This document shows positions 52,514 through 62,073 of a stretch of 64,000 nucleotides of DNA, piece after piece. The position numbers and the translations under genes are program-made. This DNA comes from Psychrobacter glacincola (GTDB lineage Bacteria > Pseudomonadota > Gammaproteobacteria > Pseudomonadales > Moraxellaceae), in the NCBI GenBank assembly GCA_001411745.2, contig LIQB01000004.1, positions 62,001 to 126,000 of the forward strand, given 5' to 3'. The notes under the pieces are model-generated. The model had not been told where the DNA came from. It searched no databases and saw nothing but the letters and a program-made list of their open reading frames with translations. The first letter of the stretch is position 1, and the number at the start of each line of letters is the position of its first letter.

Positions 52514-53305
52514 GTGCACTTTGCATTCTTACTTGCTAGCCTAGCCTATATCTTAGTCAGCGCTTACCTTAGTTGGGCACTGACTCGGGATAAGCCTATC
52601 CATAAAGGCATCAGTTTGGGATTATTGATGGTCGGCATGCTCGCGCATGCGGCGCTACTTTATCCTTATGTTGTGACGCTTTACGGGCTAAACTTTAATC
52701 TTTTTAATATCATCAGCCTAATCAGCTTATTCTTTTTGTTCTTCTATTTTTTATTTTGTTTGTATCGCCCTATTGTTAGTCTGGGCATACTGGCAGCGCC
52801 AACAGCATTGGTAGGGTTAACAATTGGCTATATTGGTCGTGCGCCTTATCAACCCATTACAAATATCAGTATTGGGCTTGAAGCTCATATACTACTATCA
52901 CTTGCTGCCTATTGTGTGCTGCTGATGGCAGCGGTGCAAGCGCTATTTTTGCGCCTACAAATACGCGAACTCAAGCACCACTCTATTCATCGGTTTTGGG
53001 TCAATAAACTGCCATCCTTACAAAGTATGGAGAGTCTATTATTCGATATGCTATTGGTCGGCTTCGTTCTGCTCAGTATAGCTCTTGGCATTGGCTTTAT
53101 CTATGTAGAGGATTTGATGGCACAGCATATTGTGCATAAGACCGTGTTTAGCCTGCTGTCTTGGTTATTGTTTGGGGCGCTACTGGTCGGTAACTGGCGT
53201 GCTGGATGGCGAGGCAAACGTGCCGCCAATATGACTATCTATGCTTTTATCCTATTAGCTATCGGCTTTGTGGGCAGCAAGTTTGTGTTAGAGATGCTGA
53301 TATAA
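52514..53305 (+). CDS. CcsA-type cytochrome c assembly family protein (YpjD-like)
   Basis: A 263-residue membrane protein with about eight helices. The core HILLSLAAYCVLLMAAVQALFL and HKTVFSLLSWLLFGALL with a conserved His in each matches the CcsA/CcmC/YpjD haem-handling family; the WWD motif is not obvious. It starts at a GTG. YpjD, next to ffh in E. coli also, is the closest parallel and has no firmly known function. Its divergent location from ffh supports that identity. Confidence 0.9.
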   Translation: MHFAFLLASLAYILVSAYLSWALTRDKPIHKGISLGLLMVGMLAHAALLYPYVVTLYGLNFNLFNIISLISLFFLFFYFLFCLYRPIVSLGILAAPTALVGLTIGYIGRAPYQPITNISIGLEAHILLSLAAYCVLLMAAVQALFLRLQIRELKHHSIHRFWVNKLPSLQSMESLLFDMLLVGFVLLSIALGIGFIYVEDLMAQHIVHKTVFSLLSWLLFGALLVGNWRAGWRGKRAANMTIYAFILLAIGFVGSKFVLEMLI

Positions 53306-53334
53306 AATCAGCGCTGCAATAGCAATAGATCCAG

Positions 53335-53378
53335 AAAAAAGCCGTGAGTATTAATGAATAATACCCACGGCTTTTTTT
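53335..53378 (+). terminator. Rho-independent terminator of the CcsA-type gene
   Basis: AAAAAAGCCGTG(A)GTATT and AATACCCACGGCTTTTTTT form a stem with one bulge and a T run. It may also serve purU from the opposite side. Confidence 0.9.
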
Positions 53379-53428
53379 AACCTTCTGTTAACCAGCACTT
53401 CTCAATTTAAAATCGCTCTAATTAAAGG

Positions 53429-54358
53429 CTAATTAAAAACCACGGTTTTATTACCCGCTACAATCACGCGGTTTTGTACATGCCAGTTCACAGCGCGTGC
53501 CAAGACATTACGCTCGATATCACGACCAATAGCGCGCAGCTCCGTCACACCTTGACGGTGAGTGACTCGGTGTACATCTTGCTCAATGATAGGACCTTGA
53601 TCAAGCTCAGCGGTGACGTAATGCGCAGTCGCGCCGATGAGTTTCACACCTTTATCATAAGCTTGACGATAAGGGTCAGCTCCCACAAATGCAGGCAAAA
53701 ATGAATGGTGAATATTGATGACTCGCATCGGCCAACGCTTGACAAAATCAGACGACAATATCTGCATATAACGCGCCAACACTAGCAAATCATTGCCTTC
53801 CATCAACTCATGAATTTGCTCTTCTGCCTCTGATTTATTGTCTTTGGTCACTGGCACATGATGGAAAGTGATGCCAAAGTTTTCTACCGATTGGCGCAAG
53901 TCTTCGTGATTACTAACGACAGAGGTAATCTCGCAGTCAAGTAAACCTCGCTGATGCCGCCATAACAAATCCAACAATGCATGATCAAACTTTGATACTA
54001 AAATACCAACTTTCGTCTTAATCGCATTATCATGTAAACGCCAAGCCATGTTATGGCGCTTGGCTACCGTATGCGCAAAACTGGCTTCAAAATTATCAAT
54101 GATTTCGCTCAATCCTGCCAAAGCAAACTCTAAACGCATAAAATATTGACCACCCTCATGAGCAGTTGAATACTGATCGAGAGTGATAATATTAGCGCCA
54201 TAGCGATGGATAAACTCAGATACCGCTTGCACGATACCAGCTTGGTCACGGCATTTAATCAATAGCGTGGCAGTATCGATTGTCGTCTTGTTAGACAGGT
54301 TATTAGATAGTTTATGAGATGAGTTTTTTGCTGAAGTAATCGTTGCAGTGTCTGACAT
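53429..54358 (-). CDS. purU: Formyltetrahydrofolate deformylase
   Basis: Hydrolyses 10-formyl-THF to formate and THF, balancing one-carbon pools. An N-terminal ACT domain (LLIKCRDQAGIVQAVSEFIH) is followed by the formyltransferase-type catalytic domain with INIHHSFLPAFVGADPY, TAHYVTAELDQGPII. I favour the ATG at 54358 (309 residues); a longer frame to 54415 adds 19 residues rich in Val, Leu and Phe. Neither has a strong ribosome binding site. About 30 residues precede the ACT domain even in the short form. Confidence 0.94.
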   Translation of the reverse strand: MSDTATITSAKNSSHKLSNNLSNKTTIDTATLLIKCRDQAGIVQAVSEFIHRYGANIITLDQYSTAHEGGQYFMRLEFALAGLSEIIDNFEASFAHTVAKRHNMAWRLHDNAIKTKVGILVSKFDHALLDLLWRHQRGLLDCEITSVVSNHEDLRQSVENFGITFHHVPVTKDNKSEAEEQIHELMEGNDLLVLARYMQILSSDFVKRWPMRVINIHHSFLPAFVGADPYRQAYDKGVKLIGATAHYVTAELDQGPIIEQDVHRVTHRQGVTELRAIGRDIERNVLARAVNWHVQNRVIVAGNKTVVFN

Positions 54359-54496
54359 AGTGCGCCCAATCAAAAAATTAAACTTGCTACTGACTTTCAA
54401 TACGGTCGTTAGCATAGGAAACCGACTATTCTAATCGCTTTTACCTAACTTTGCTGATTGAGTTGGTTGTATTTCGTTATTGAGGTTATAAATACG

Positions 54497-54529
54497 AAAA
54501 CCCCCAACGCGTGGTTAGGGGTTTTTGTA
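54497..54529. terminator. Terminator after the Ig-like lipoprotein gene
   Basis: AAAACCCCCAAC...GGTTAGGGGTTTTT forms a GC-rich stem with a T run on both strands. It lies 14 bp beyond the stop at 54543. Confidence 0.85.
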
Positions 54530-54542
54530 TTTATAATGGATT

Positions 54543-56942
54543 CTATTTAGAACTAGAGCAACTTAAATCAGTACCAAATGGACTTGTCCAGTTTGGTCGA
54601 ATTGGTATGCCAATATTCACGTCAGTTACTAGAGTAGGGAAACCTATCACACGAGATTGCTGTGACTCACTACCATCTACACTAGTATTGACTGTAACGC
54701 TAGCTTTGTACCAGTTTGCATACTCTTTAGGGTAACGTATAGAGAAATCTACTCTACCAGTATCATCTGTTATAAAATTAAAATTCTGGCTAGAAGTTAC
54801 TTCTTGACCATTCTCATTGATAACTGCCGCCACGTTAACAGGATCTAATTGACCGTTATTATTGAAATCTTCATTAGGATCTAAAATGCCATTATTATTT
54901 TTATCTTCTTTGCCACAAGAAACCGGATCTTGGAACCAGACAGTCCTGCCAAATATATCCTTAATGATACTAAACTCACCTTTTAAATAACTATCAGGAA
55001 TCAAATTAATAGAGACTGGTTGATTAATAGCTGGCTTACCAGCACTATTGAGCACACTGATTGATCCTTTCTGGAAGTAATATACTTGATTGCTACCTGC
55101 AGAAACTTTGTCTGCAAATGCAAAACTAATATAGGTCGACTTTGTTTGGACTGTGATTGCTGAATTATCTAAGAGTGTGTTTACTGCTTTTTCCTTACCA
55201 TCTGGCAATCTAATTGACTGAACCTGTGCTTCAATGACAACACCATCTGTACTTGTTGAGTTTTGGCCTGCATTATAAGTCGTTACAGCTCGACCATTAT
55301 CATCAGTATACGCCACCGCTTGGCTTAAACTTCCACCAGATGCATCTTTAGTCGTCGTGAATTGTACAATAGCATTTTTGACAGGAGCATCATCCTTGTC
55401 CAAAACTCTAGCCATTACAGAGGTAGAGCCGCCCACACTTAAGACTGCACGCTCAATCTGTAGAATCAATTTTTTCGGCTCGATAGAGACAAAACTCAAT
55501 ACTGTCTCTTTACTATCATTGCCATATTCCGCTCTTACAGTTGCAGTTCCAGGTACATTAGATTCTACATAAAACTCAACTTTTTTACCCGTAACAGTCA
55601 ATGTACGACGCGAGCTTCCTTGAACATCATTCACTGATGCAAATATTTTTCCCTTATTTGTTGAGACATTAACGCTATCTCCATCAACAGCATCTGGCAC
55701 ACTCAAGATAACTTTCTGTCGATCACCGACAATAATATCTGTAGTTGGAGAAAACCCTATGTTTGAGCTACTCGTAGATACTACCGTTAAAATATCAGGA
55801 ATACGCTGGCTAACTTCAACGCCTTTTACCTCAAGACTGAATAAATAGTTATCATCTACTGGTTTTAAACTAGAAGCATTTAAGTCAACTGCAAAATTAC
55901 CATTGTTATCAGACTTTCCAACCCCAGCTTCCGTATCGTTGCTATAAATAATAAAATCAGCATTCGCAACTGGTTTTGCTGCGCCATCTAAGAGTTGCCC
56001 AGATACTCTAAAATTATCTCCTGCATTTACTGCATTCTTAGAAGATACCACGTTACTTACACGAGTACCTGAAGCTATGATTGGTAAGTTTTGTTCAACA
56101 ATACTGTTTTTACCATCATCAACAACAACGTTCAATACACTCTCGTGGTTCAGTTGAGCATCAACACTTACTCTACTTTGTATCAGCTCGATTTCGACTA
56201 GCCCTTCATTATCTGTAAGCTGCCGAGAAGTTCCATTCAATGACAAGCCATATAATGCAGCATCAGCAATACTGACGATGACAGGCACTCCTGCAATAAT
56301 ACCGCCTTTTTTATCAGTTACTCTAATACTAACTGTTGTCTTATCTTGGCCAGTCAATAGCTGATTTTTATCAGAGGAGATAAAAACATCATATACATTT
56401 TGTTTTTCAATATCAGCGTTGTCATTCGAGCCATATAGTTTAATAGATTTTGTTACATTGCCAATACTAGCTTCTACTATCAATCCATTGTTTATAAGAT
56501 AATCACTTTGCTCTTTAGATAATTGATTTAGCACCTCTAATCTGATTACTGCTTTGCCATTTTCATCCGTAGTAATCTTGGATTGAGAGTTACTAAATAC
56601 ACCTGTAGCTTCAGGGTCAGTAATTTTAAAAGTTACAGGTTGCTCTGCTAGATTACCATTGTTTGCATCTAACACTAAGGCAGTCACTTCTATAGAAGCT
56701 CCCTTAGTCATTTTAATCCCACTATAATTGGAAGATATATATATTTCACTTGCATTAGTAGCAGAATCACCTGGAATTTGACCATCAGGGGTTACCTGCA
56801 CCAAACCTGTATCAGGAGTGGGTGCAATAGAATCTACAGTATCACCGCCACCGCCACCACCACATCCAGCTAGAGTTAGTGATATTGATAACGCCGTAAG
56901 CTGAAATAATTTAGAGGTAAAAGGTAATGAGCTATATGACAT
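54543..56942 (-). CDS. Large Ig-like repeat lipoprotein
   Basis: A 799-residue predicted surface lipoprotein. Lipobox LTLAGC (C27) is followed by six glycines, a flexible spacer and then several bacterial Ig-like (Big_1/invasin-type) domains of about 95-110 residues each, seen from repeated phrases such as ITTDENGKAVIRLEV, LTDNEGLVEIELI, SDNNGNFAVDLN, YTDDNGRAVTTYNAG and ITDDTGRVDFSIRYP. Near the C-terminus DKNNNGILDPNEDFNNNGQL carries two D-x-N-x-D-type calcium loops. A single cysteine pair (CGKE and DLSCSSS) may be linked. Adhesion or surface-scaffold roles are typical for such proteins; none is proven here. It stands alone. Confidence 0.9.
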   Translation of the reverse strand: MSYSSLPFTSKLFQLTALSISLTLAGCGGGGGGDTVDSIAPTPDTGLVQVTPDGQIPGDSATNASEIYISSNYSGIKMTKGASIEVTALVLDANNGNLAEQPVTFKITDPEATGVFSNSQSKITTDENGKAVIRLEVLNQLSKEQSDYLINNGLIVEASIGNVTKSIKLYGSNDNADIEKQNVYDVFISSDKNQLLTGQDKTTVSIRVTDKKGGIIAGVPVIVSIADAALYGLSLNGTSRQLTDNEGLVEIELIQSRVSVDAQLNHESVLNVVVDDGKNSIVEQNLPIIASGTRVSNVVSSKNAVNAGDNFRVSGQLLDGAAKPVANADFIIYSNDTEAGVGKSDNNGNFAVDLNASSLKPVDDNYLFSLEVKGVEVSQRIPDILTVVSTSSSNIGFSPTTDIIVGDRQKVILSVPDAVDGDSVNVSTNKGKIFASVNDVQGSSRRTLTVTGKKVEFYVESNVPGTATVRAEYGNDSKETVLSFVSIEPKKLILQIERAVLSVGGSTSVMARVLDKDDAPVKNAIVQFTTTKDASGGSLSQAVAYTDDNGRAVTTYNAGQNSTSTDGVVIEAQVQSIRLPDGKEKAVNTLLDNSAITVQTKSTYISFAFADKVSAGSNQVYYFQKGSISVLNSAGKPAINQPVSINLIPDSYLKGEFSIIKDIFGRTVWFQDPVSCGKEDKNNNGILDPNEDFNNNGQLDPVNVAAVINENGQEVTSSQNFNFITDDTGRVDFSIRYPKEYANWYKASVTVNTSVDGSESQQSRVIGFPTLVTDVNIGIPIRPNWTSPFGTDLSCSSSK

Positions 56943-57210
56943 GTTTTGGACTCCGCGTCAGCAGTAATTTATTCGAGCAAATAAACAAAAATCATTACAC
57001 AGAATCATAATAGATTGGTAATGATACATAGATTTACATTAACACCCGTTGTATTAACAGATTGTATTAAATATATAACAGCAACTTTACTGACTTTTGT
57101 CATAACTTACAACTAAAAATTAATTTTTACTATTAAATAATCAACAACATAGCCAGTGAATTTCAGGGTATAATAGCCATCCTTTAGATCGACAATAATC
57201 ATAAAAATAT

Positions 57211-57239
57211 TTGAGTATTCATCTCTTTTATGGTATAAA
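57211..57239 (+). promoter_or_regulatory. Predicted upstream promoter of rpmB
   Basis: TTGAGT (57211-57216) and TATAAA (57234-57239) are separated by 17 bp. Confidence 0.55.
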
Positions 57240-57262
57240 TGTCGGCTTTAAAATTTTCTGAA

Positions 57263-57291
57263 TTGGTACGCTTGTTATTTGCCTTTAGATA
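57263..57291 (+). promoter_or_regulatory. Predicted downstream promoter of rpmB
   Basis: TTGGTA (57263-57268) and TAGATA (57286-57291) are separated by 17 bp. Two tandem promoters would suit a ribosomal protein operon. Confidence 0.45.
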
Positions 57292-57386
57292 ACAGCAATA
57301 TCAACTCAACATTCATATAGTTTTGTTTGGTGCAAAGCTGCCGCTTGCTGTGTCCATGCCGCAAAAACGTGCAACTTGCCCAGACT

Positions 57387-57407
57387 GGTATGAGAAAAAC
57401 TCATACC
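57387..57407 (+). promoter_or_regulatory. Leader hairpin just upstream of the rpmB ribosome binding site
   Basis: GGTATGAG and CTCATACC pair around a short A-rich loop, 8 bp before the TAGGAG ribosome binding site of rpmB. It could take part in translational feedback, but that is inference. Confidence 0.5.
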
Positions 57408-57427
57408 TCATAGATTAGGAGTTCGCC

Positions 57428-57664
57428 ATGTCTCGAGTTTGCCAAGTGACTGGAAAGCGCCCTATGGTGGGTAATAATGTTTCGCACGCAAACAACAAAA
57501 CCCGTCGTCGCTTTCTACCAAACCTTCATAACCATCGTTTTTGGGTAGAGTCTGAAAATCGTTTTGTACGTCTACGTGTGTCTACCAAAGGTATGCGCAC
57601 TATTGACAAACTTGGTATCGATAAAGTGTTAGCAGATATGCGCGCACAAGGTCAAAAAGTATAA
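57428..57664 (+). CDS. rpmB: 50S ribosomal protein L28
   Basis: A 78-residue ribosomal protein, standard length. [20 protein letters not shown] and [16 protein letters not shown] are characteristic. The start ATG follows TAGGAG by 6 bases. rpmG follows after 138 bp, the usual rpmB–rpmG operon. No separate promoter is evident between them. Confidence 0.98.
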   Translation: MSRVCQVTGKRPMVGNNVSHANNKTRRRFLPNLHNHRFWVESENRFVRLRVSTKGMRTIDKLGIDKVLADMRAQGQKV

Positions 57665-57802
57665 GTTAAGACTGGCAGCTTAATGTCTCGATAATTTTCG
57701 TCATTTAAGCTGCTTTTCTACTACATCATTATATTTGTAGTTACTTAATATTTTAGATCCGTACCTATCGTTTGAAGACCCCTCATTTACAGGAAAGCTA
57801 TC

Positions 57803-57958
57803 ATGAGAGATAAAATTAAATTAGTATCAACAGCTGGTACTGGGTATTACTACACCACTACTAAAAACAAACGCACTATGCCTGGCAAAATGGAAATGAA
57901 GAAATTCGATCCAAAAATTCGTCAGCACGTGATGTTTAAAGAAGCTAAAATCAAATAA
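57803..57958 (+). CDS. rpmG: 50S ribosomal protein L33
   Basis: A 51-residue protein starting [19 protein letters not shown] and closing [25 protein letters not shown] is typical of L33. It has no CxxC zinc motifs, as usual for the gammaproteobacterial form. AGGAAAG lies upstream of the ATG. A terminator follows. Confidence 0.97.
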   Translation: MRDKIKLVSTAGTGYYYTTTKNKRTMPGKMEMKKFDPKIRQHVMFKEAKIK

Positions 57959-58013
57959 CTGCTATAATTTATAGAATATATTTTCATAAATACTTCCTAT
58001 AAATAAGTTATTT

Positions 58014-58050
58014 GAAAAAAAAGGGTATATCAATAGATATACCCCTTTTT
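58014..58050 (+). terminator. Rho-independent terminator of rpmB–rpmG
   Basis: AAGGGTATATC and GATATACCCCTT form a stem with one mismatch around a four-base loop, ending in a T run, 56 bp past the rpmG stop. Confidence 0.9.
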
Positions 58051-58123
58051 ATGCTTGCTACTTTTTATGATAACTATTTTAATTGACTACTACTAGCCAG
58101 CTTAACAGCAACCCAGCTCATCA

Positions 58124-58450
58124 CTAACTATAGTGCGTCGGCTCTTTGTCATAAACATGCGCATGCCATTGGCTCATCTGCTTTTGCATAATGACCTGAA
58201 TCGCGGCATGAATCATATGCTGACCTATCGCTTGGGTGTCACTACCGAGCAGCTCTTTAAGCTTTTCAGAAAAATCAATGGTCATCAGCGGCGCTTCGTC
58301 TTGTTCCGCGTCACGTAACAATAAGCGACCATCTTCTGCCTCTACCAACTCAAGGGTAGTCTCTTTGGCAAATCCTGCAAATTGATCCGTACTTTCGTTA
58401 TCTACTTCTATATCATTATCGATATCGTATGGCATGAATTGGTTCCTCAT
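58124..58450 (-). CDS. Hypothetical acidic protein
   Basis: A 108-residue soluble, strongly acidic protein from the ATG at 58450, preceded by GGGAC; the longer frame begins with a TTG at 58471. ETTLELVEAEDGRLLLRDAE then LMTIDFSEKLKELLGSD and a helical C-terminal part rich in Gln, Met and His. I recognise no family. It is convergent with rpmG and may be cotranscribed with nothing; the next gene upstream is 150 bp away. Confidence 0.72.
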   Translation of the reverse strand: MRNQFMPYDIDNDIEVDNESTDQFAGFAKETTLELVEAEDGRLLLRDAEQDEAPLMTIDFSEKLKELLGSDTQAIGQHMIHAAIQVIMQKQMSQWHAHVYDKEPTHYS

Positions 58451-58620
58451 TGTCCCGTCTAATACTTGCAAGAAAAATCGCGCTTCGCAACATTATTGTT
58501 TTACAGTAATACGGGTAAAACTATCTTAGTCATACAATGGACGCTTTGGTCTTGAAATTCAAGGCTTGTCACATAAGTCTTCTACATAAAGGCTTTTTAG
58601 GTGTGCTATCACTAATAGTA

Positions 58621-58932
58621 TTAGCGCCAGTAGCGTAATTTTGCCACAGTAAATAAAAAGGCAACAAACATACCGAGATAATACATGAGCTTTAACTCTA
58701 ATGTCGGATCTCGATATTTAAACGGTAAGGCTACAGTGGCGGTGGCGGTCGGAAATATCAACAGCATAAGCAGCCAATTTTCGATGACATTGAGCCAGCC
58801 TTGTAAATCAGTACCGTTACGCAATGATGCCAGCCCTAGCAGCAAACAGGCGATAATTAAGCTGGTGAATAAGCCATTGGGTAGATCTTTTGGATAGATT
58901 ATATTGGCAATCTTGGTCGGTATGATTCTCAT
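58621..58932 (-). CDS. Hypothetical membrane protein
   Basis: A 103-residue protein with about three hydrophobic segments (22-37, 49-68 and 82-97). No family is recognised. A short conserved-looking loop DLPNGLFTSLIIACLLLG opens it. Together with the gene at 59053 it forms a pair of small membrane proteins on the same strand upstream of the L33 region. Confidence 0.68.
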   Translation of the reverse strand: MRIIPTKIANIIYPKDLPNGLFTSLIIACLLLGLASLRNGTDLQGWLNVIENWLLMLLIFPTATATVALPFKYRDPTLELKLMYYLGMFVAFLFTVAKLRYWR

Positions 58933-59052
58933 GTAAAATTCCAGTCACGCTTGTAGCACGTGACTTAATAATTAAAAATTGTGTAAAAACAGCCTATCAT
59001 AAATATTGCAATGCACTATTTACCAAACAGCTTTATCTCTGCTCATAAGACT

Positions 59053-59430
59053 CTAACTGTAAGTACCCATCAACCATAGCATCGATATACAAGATGTCAA
59101 ATAGCCCAAGCTAATAGCATTCCAGCTCTCTATATGCATGCCTTTGACTTTGTTAAGTATCTTCGAACCTAGCCAAAAAAACAGGGGAATGCCCAACATA
59201 AATGCAGGCACAATGACCGCAGCATGACGTAATACTTCACCAGTATCATCACCGACCATTAGGCGAAAGCCGTAACCCGCCAGACTTAGAACCAAGGCAA
59301 ATACAGCCAAGCCAATAGTAATACCCTTTGGCACCAAGCTGCGTTGCTGTGTCTCATTCTGAATTGGCTGCTCAGTGCTTTGCTCTGACTCAGGTGATTC
59401 TGACGAATTGATTGAGTTTTTTGTGTCCAT
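59053..59430 (-). CDS. Hypothetical membrane protein
   Basis: A 125-residue protein. The first 30 residues are Ser/Glu/Gln-rich and soluble; three hydrophobic segments follow (about 37-55, 66-88 and 105-121). I do not recognise the family. It lies 120 bp upstream of the similar small membrane protein gene at 58621 and 120 bp downstream of rpe, all on one strand. Confidence 0.7.
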   Translation of the reverse strand: MDTKNSINSSESPESEQSTEQPIQNETQQRSLVPKGITIGLAVFALVLSLAGYGFRLMVGDDTGEVLRHAAVIVPAFMLGIPLFFWLGSKILNKVKGMHIESWNAISLGYLTSCISMLWLMGTYS

Positions 59431-59550
59431 ATTTTACCTTTACGTAACTTGCCGTTATGCATCGTTATCCGTTATACAGCACATTTTGCTACTATTCTTT
59501 TATGACGAAAATGACTGATGAACGTATTTACTAATCACATAAGACCGTGG

Positions 59551-60243
59551 TTATTCGTTACCATTAGCCAAAGCCAGCTCAGCACGCATAGCATCAATAG
59601 CCACTTTATAGTCATCTTGGTTAAAGATCGCCGACCCTGCCACAAACATATCAGCACCCGCTTCGGCAATGGCTCGGATATTACTGGCTTTGATACCGCC
59701 ATCTACTTCTAATCTGATATCACGACCACTGGTGATGATGCGCTGACGAACTTGGCGCACTTTTTCTAACGTCCCTTCAATAAATGACTGACCGCCAAAA
59801 CCTGGGTTGACGCTCATCAATAAAATTTGATCTACCTTGTCCATCACATAGTCTAAATAATGTAATGGCGTTGCGGGATTCAATACTAAACCACATTCAG
59901 CACCGCCATCTTTGATCAGTTGTAAAGAGCGATCAATATGCCCACTGGCTTCTGGATGAAAAGTGATAACACTCGCACCTGCTTCCAAAAACTGCTCAAT
60001 CATGCCGTCAACTGGTGATACCATCAAATGTACATCGATTGGTGCATCAATCCCATAATCACGCAGCGCCTTACAAATCATACTACCAAAGGTGAGATTG
60101 GGTACATAATGGTTATCCATTACATCAAAATGAATCACATCAGCACCTGATTCCAACACCCTTTCAACTTCTTCACCTAAACGTGCAAAATCAGCTGAGA
60201 GTATTGATGGGGCGATAAGGTAAGGTTTAGAAGGAATAATCAT
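59551..60243 (-). CDS. rpe: Ribulose-phosphate 3-epimerase
   Basis: Interconverts ribulose 5-phosphate and xylulose 5-phosphate in the pentose phosphate pathway. [62 protein letters not shown] and [11 protein letters not shown] carry the metal ligands and phosphate site. The 230-residue length is normal. No gph or trpE genes are adjacent, unlike in E. coli. Confidence 0.97.
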   Translation of the reverse strand: MIIPSKPYLIAPSILSADFARLGEEVERVLESGADVIHFDVMDNHYVPNLTFGSMICKALRDYGIDAPIDVHLMVSPVDGMIEQFLEAGASVITFHPEASGHIDRSLQLIKDGGAECGLVLNPATPLHYLDYVMDKVDQILLMSVNPGFGGQSFIEGTLEKVRQVRQRIITSGRDIRLEVDGGIKASNIRAIAEAGADMFVAGSAIFNQDDYKVAIDAMRAELALANGNE

Positions 60244-60354
60244 AGTTGAGCTACCTGATTCTGTTGAAATAAAATACGAATAAAATAAAAAGAAATTAAG
60301 GACTGACTTAAAAAAATTAAACCTTTAAAGCAATAATATTAAGAACTCAAACTA

Positions 60355-60807
60355 CTAGCGCTGCTTATACTGGGTTTTGCAATAAGCACGACCGACATCG
60401 AAGCCTCGCTTAGCTTGATGTTTGGTCGCGCGATTACTGACACGCTGACGCCATAAGCGAAAAGACGACGGCTTTAGCGCTTGGCGCATCAGCTTAATCA
60501 CGCCTGCTTCATTGAGACCATAGCTATGCTCTATCGCCCCAAACGGTGTTCTGTCCTCCCACGCCATTTCTATCACTCGTGAGACTTGCGCGTCATCTAG
60601 CACTTTATCACCCGACTCATTGACTACGGTTGCGATAAGCTCATCTGAACGTGTCTGTCTGTCATTTGATTCAGTACTAACATCAGCATGCTGATTATTT
60701 TTTAGAGCCGCGGTCATATCGGCTTGCATGGTCGCAAGCGATGACTGAACGGTTTGCTGCTTACAAGCCAAACCATCGACTACTAATGCTGTCAGATTAC
60801 TTACCAT
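60355..60807 (-). CDS. DUF2805/TIGR03643 family protein with N-terminal extension
   Basis: A 150-residue protein. The C-terminal 70 residues match the TIGR03643 pattern (VIEMAWEDRTPFGAIEHSYG, VIKLMRQALKPSSFRLWRQR, NRATKHQAKRG), a short basic domain of unknown function. The N-terminal 75 residues (Gln/Thr/Ala-rich, soluble) are not part of that family. The family alone is about 80 residues, so an internal start is possible, but no better start is obvious. It lies 111 bp upstream of rpe on the same strand. Confidence 0.82.
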   Translation of the reverse strand: MVSNLTALVVDGLACKQQTVQSSLATMQADMTAALKNNQHADVSTESNDRQTRSDELIATVVNESGDKVLDDAQVSRVIEMAWEDRTPFGAIEHSYGLNEAGVIKLMRQALKPSSFRLWRQRVSNRATKHQAKRGFDVGRAYCKTQYKQR

Positions 60808-60954
60808 AAAACCTTACCTTCAAAGATGCTTAACAGATACTTAGCCGACTTCTATTTTACATTAATCTATTTTATATCAATAAGTACGCTTGACTAAATA
60901 ATCAGCGTAACTGTCTGTCAATTTATCGATCAGATCATCATTCTAATACTGGGC

Positions 60955-61854
60955 TTAGCTCATTTGTGCCATACGCCAGTGATGTTCAATATGATCGTTA
61001 ATCACCGTTTGAATAAAATAGTAGCTATGATCGTGACCCGCCTGATAACGCAAGGTTAAGGGCTGATTGGCTTTGTCACAAGCATGTTGCAATTTGGTGG
61101 TTTGCAGTGGACCCTCTGCTAAAAAATTATCAGCCGCACCTTGATCTACCAAGATACTTGCATACTGCTGCCCTGATTTTTCAATCATCTGCGCAGCATC
61201 TGCCTGCGCCCATCGTGATTTATCATCGCCGAAGTATTCTGTATAAGCAGCTTGCCCCCATGCCGACTCACTGGCCGCGCACACAGGCGATAAAGCTGAG
61301 ACACTCACAAACTTGCCTGGAAACTTAAATCCCAATAGTAATGCTCCGTGACCGCCCATCGAATGCCCTGTCACGCCGATACTGTCAATAGGAAACTCTG
61401 AGCGTAACAAGTCATATAACTCATCAACGATATAGCTTTGCATATTAAAATGCTCTGACCAAGGTGCTTGCGTCGCATCGACATAATAGCTGGCACCCTG
61501 ACCAACAAAATAGCGGTCGTCGTTTGGCACATCGCTGTCATCACTACTTCGAGGTGATGTATCAGGGGCGATAAATATCATGCCAAGCTCGCTACATTTT
61601 TGCTGAAAATGTGCTTTGTGGGTGACATTATCAGCATTGCAAGTGAGACCCGATAAATATAGAATCGCTGGACAACGGCGACCAGCAAGCGCTTCATCTG
61701 GCAGATAAATGCTAAAGGTCATCGGTGTTTTGGTCGATGATGATTGATGGCTATAGTAATGCTGCTCACCATCGAAACAGCGGTTGACGCTGATCTGCGT
61801 GATTTTTGAGTTGGTAGATAAACTGTGTTTATAAGAGTTGTTCATAAGCGACAT
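60955..61854 (-). CDS. fghA: S-formylglutathione hydrolase
   Basis: The esterase D-type enzyme of glutathione-dependent formaldehyde removal. The alpha/beta hydrolase nucleophile is S165 in GHSMGGHGAL; YLSGLTCNADNV and the family-specific APDTSPRSSD are present, and the catalytic His is in QAGHDHSYYFI. The 299-residue length is slightly above the usual 280. The partner dehydrogenase FrmA (AdhC) is not in the window. gor at 29313 supplies reduced glutathione. Confidence 0.95.
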   Translation of the reverse strand: MSLMNNSYKHSLSTNSKITQISVNRCFDGEQHYYSHQSSSTKTPMTFSIYLPDEALAGRRCPAILYLSGLTCNADNVTHKAHFQQKCSELGMIFIAPDTSPRSSDDSDVPNDDRYFVGQGASYYVDATQAPWSEHFNMQSYIVDELYDLLRSEFPIDSIGVTGHSMGGHGALLLGFKFPGKFVSVSALSPVCAASESAWGQAAYTEYFGDDKSRWAQADAAQMIEKSGQQYASILVDQGAADNFLAEGPLQTTKLQHACDKANQPLTLRYQAGHDHSYYFIQTVINDHIEHHWRMAQMS

Positions 61855-62073
61855 CCTTTTTATCCAAAGTAAAGTACACGATGACTTATAAAAAGCATTG
61901 GTAAAGTAATACTAGTACTTCTCCAAACTCACTTAGTACTCAATCATTATACCATTCACAAGAATTAAAGTAGTAAGGAAAGCGAGTGTCATTATTACAG
62001 ATTCTAGACTGAACGAGCTTAATACGGCTCATCGTGATTTTTGGGTTGCGGGTTTTAGGTTTACTGTTAGTTG

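Larger units (their letters stand above)
56943..57427. other. Divergent spacer upstream of rpmB
   Basis: 485 bp, AT-rich in its left half. The right half carries two predicted rpmB promoters and a leader hairpin. No coding frame or RNA gene is seen. Confidence 0.55.
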
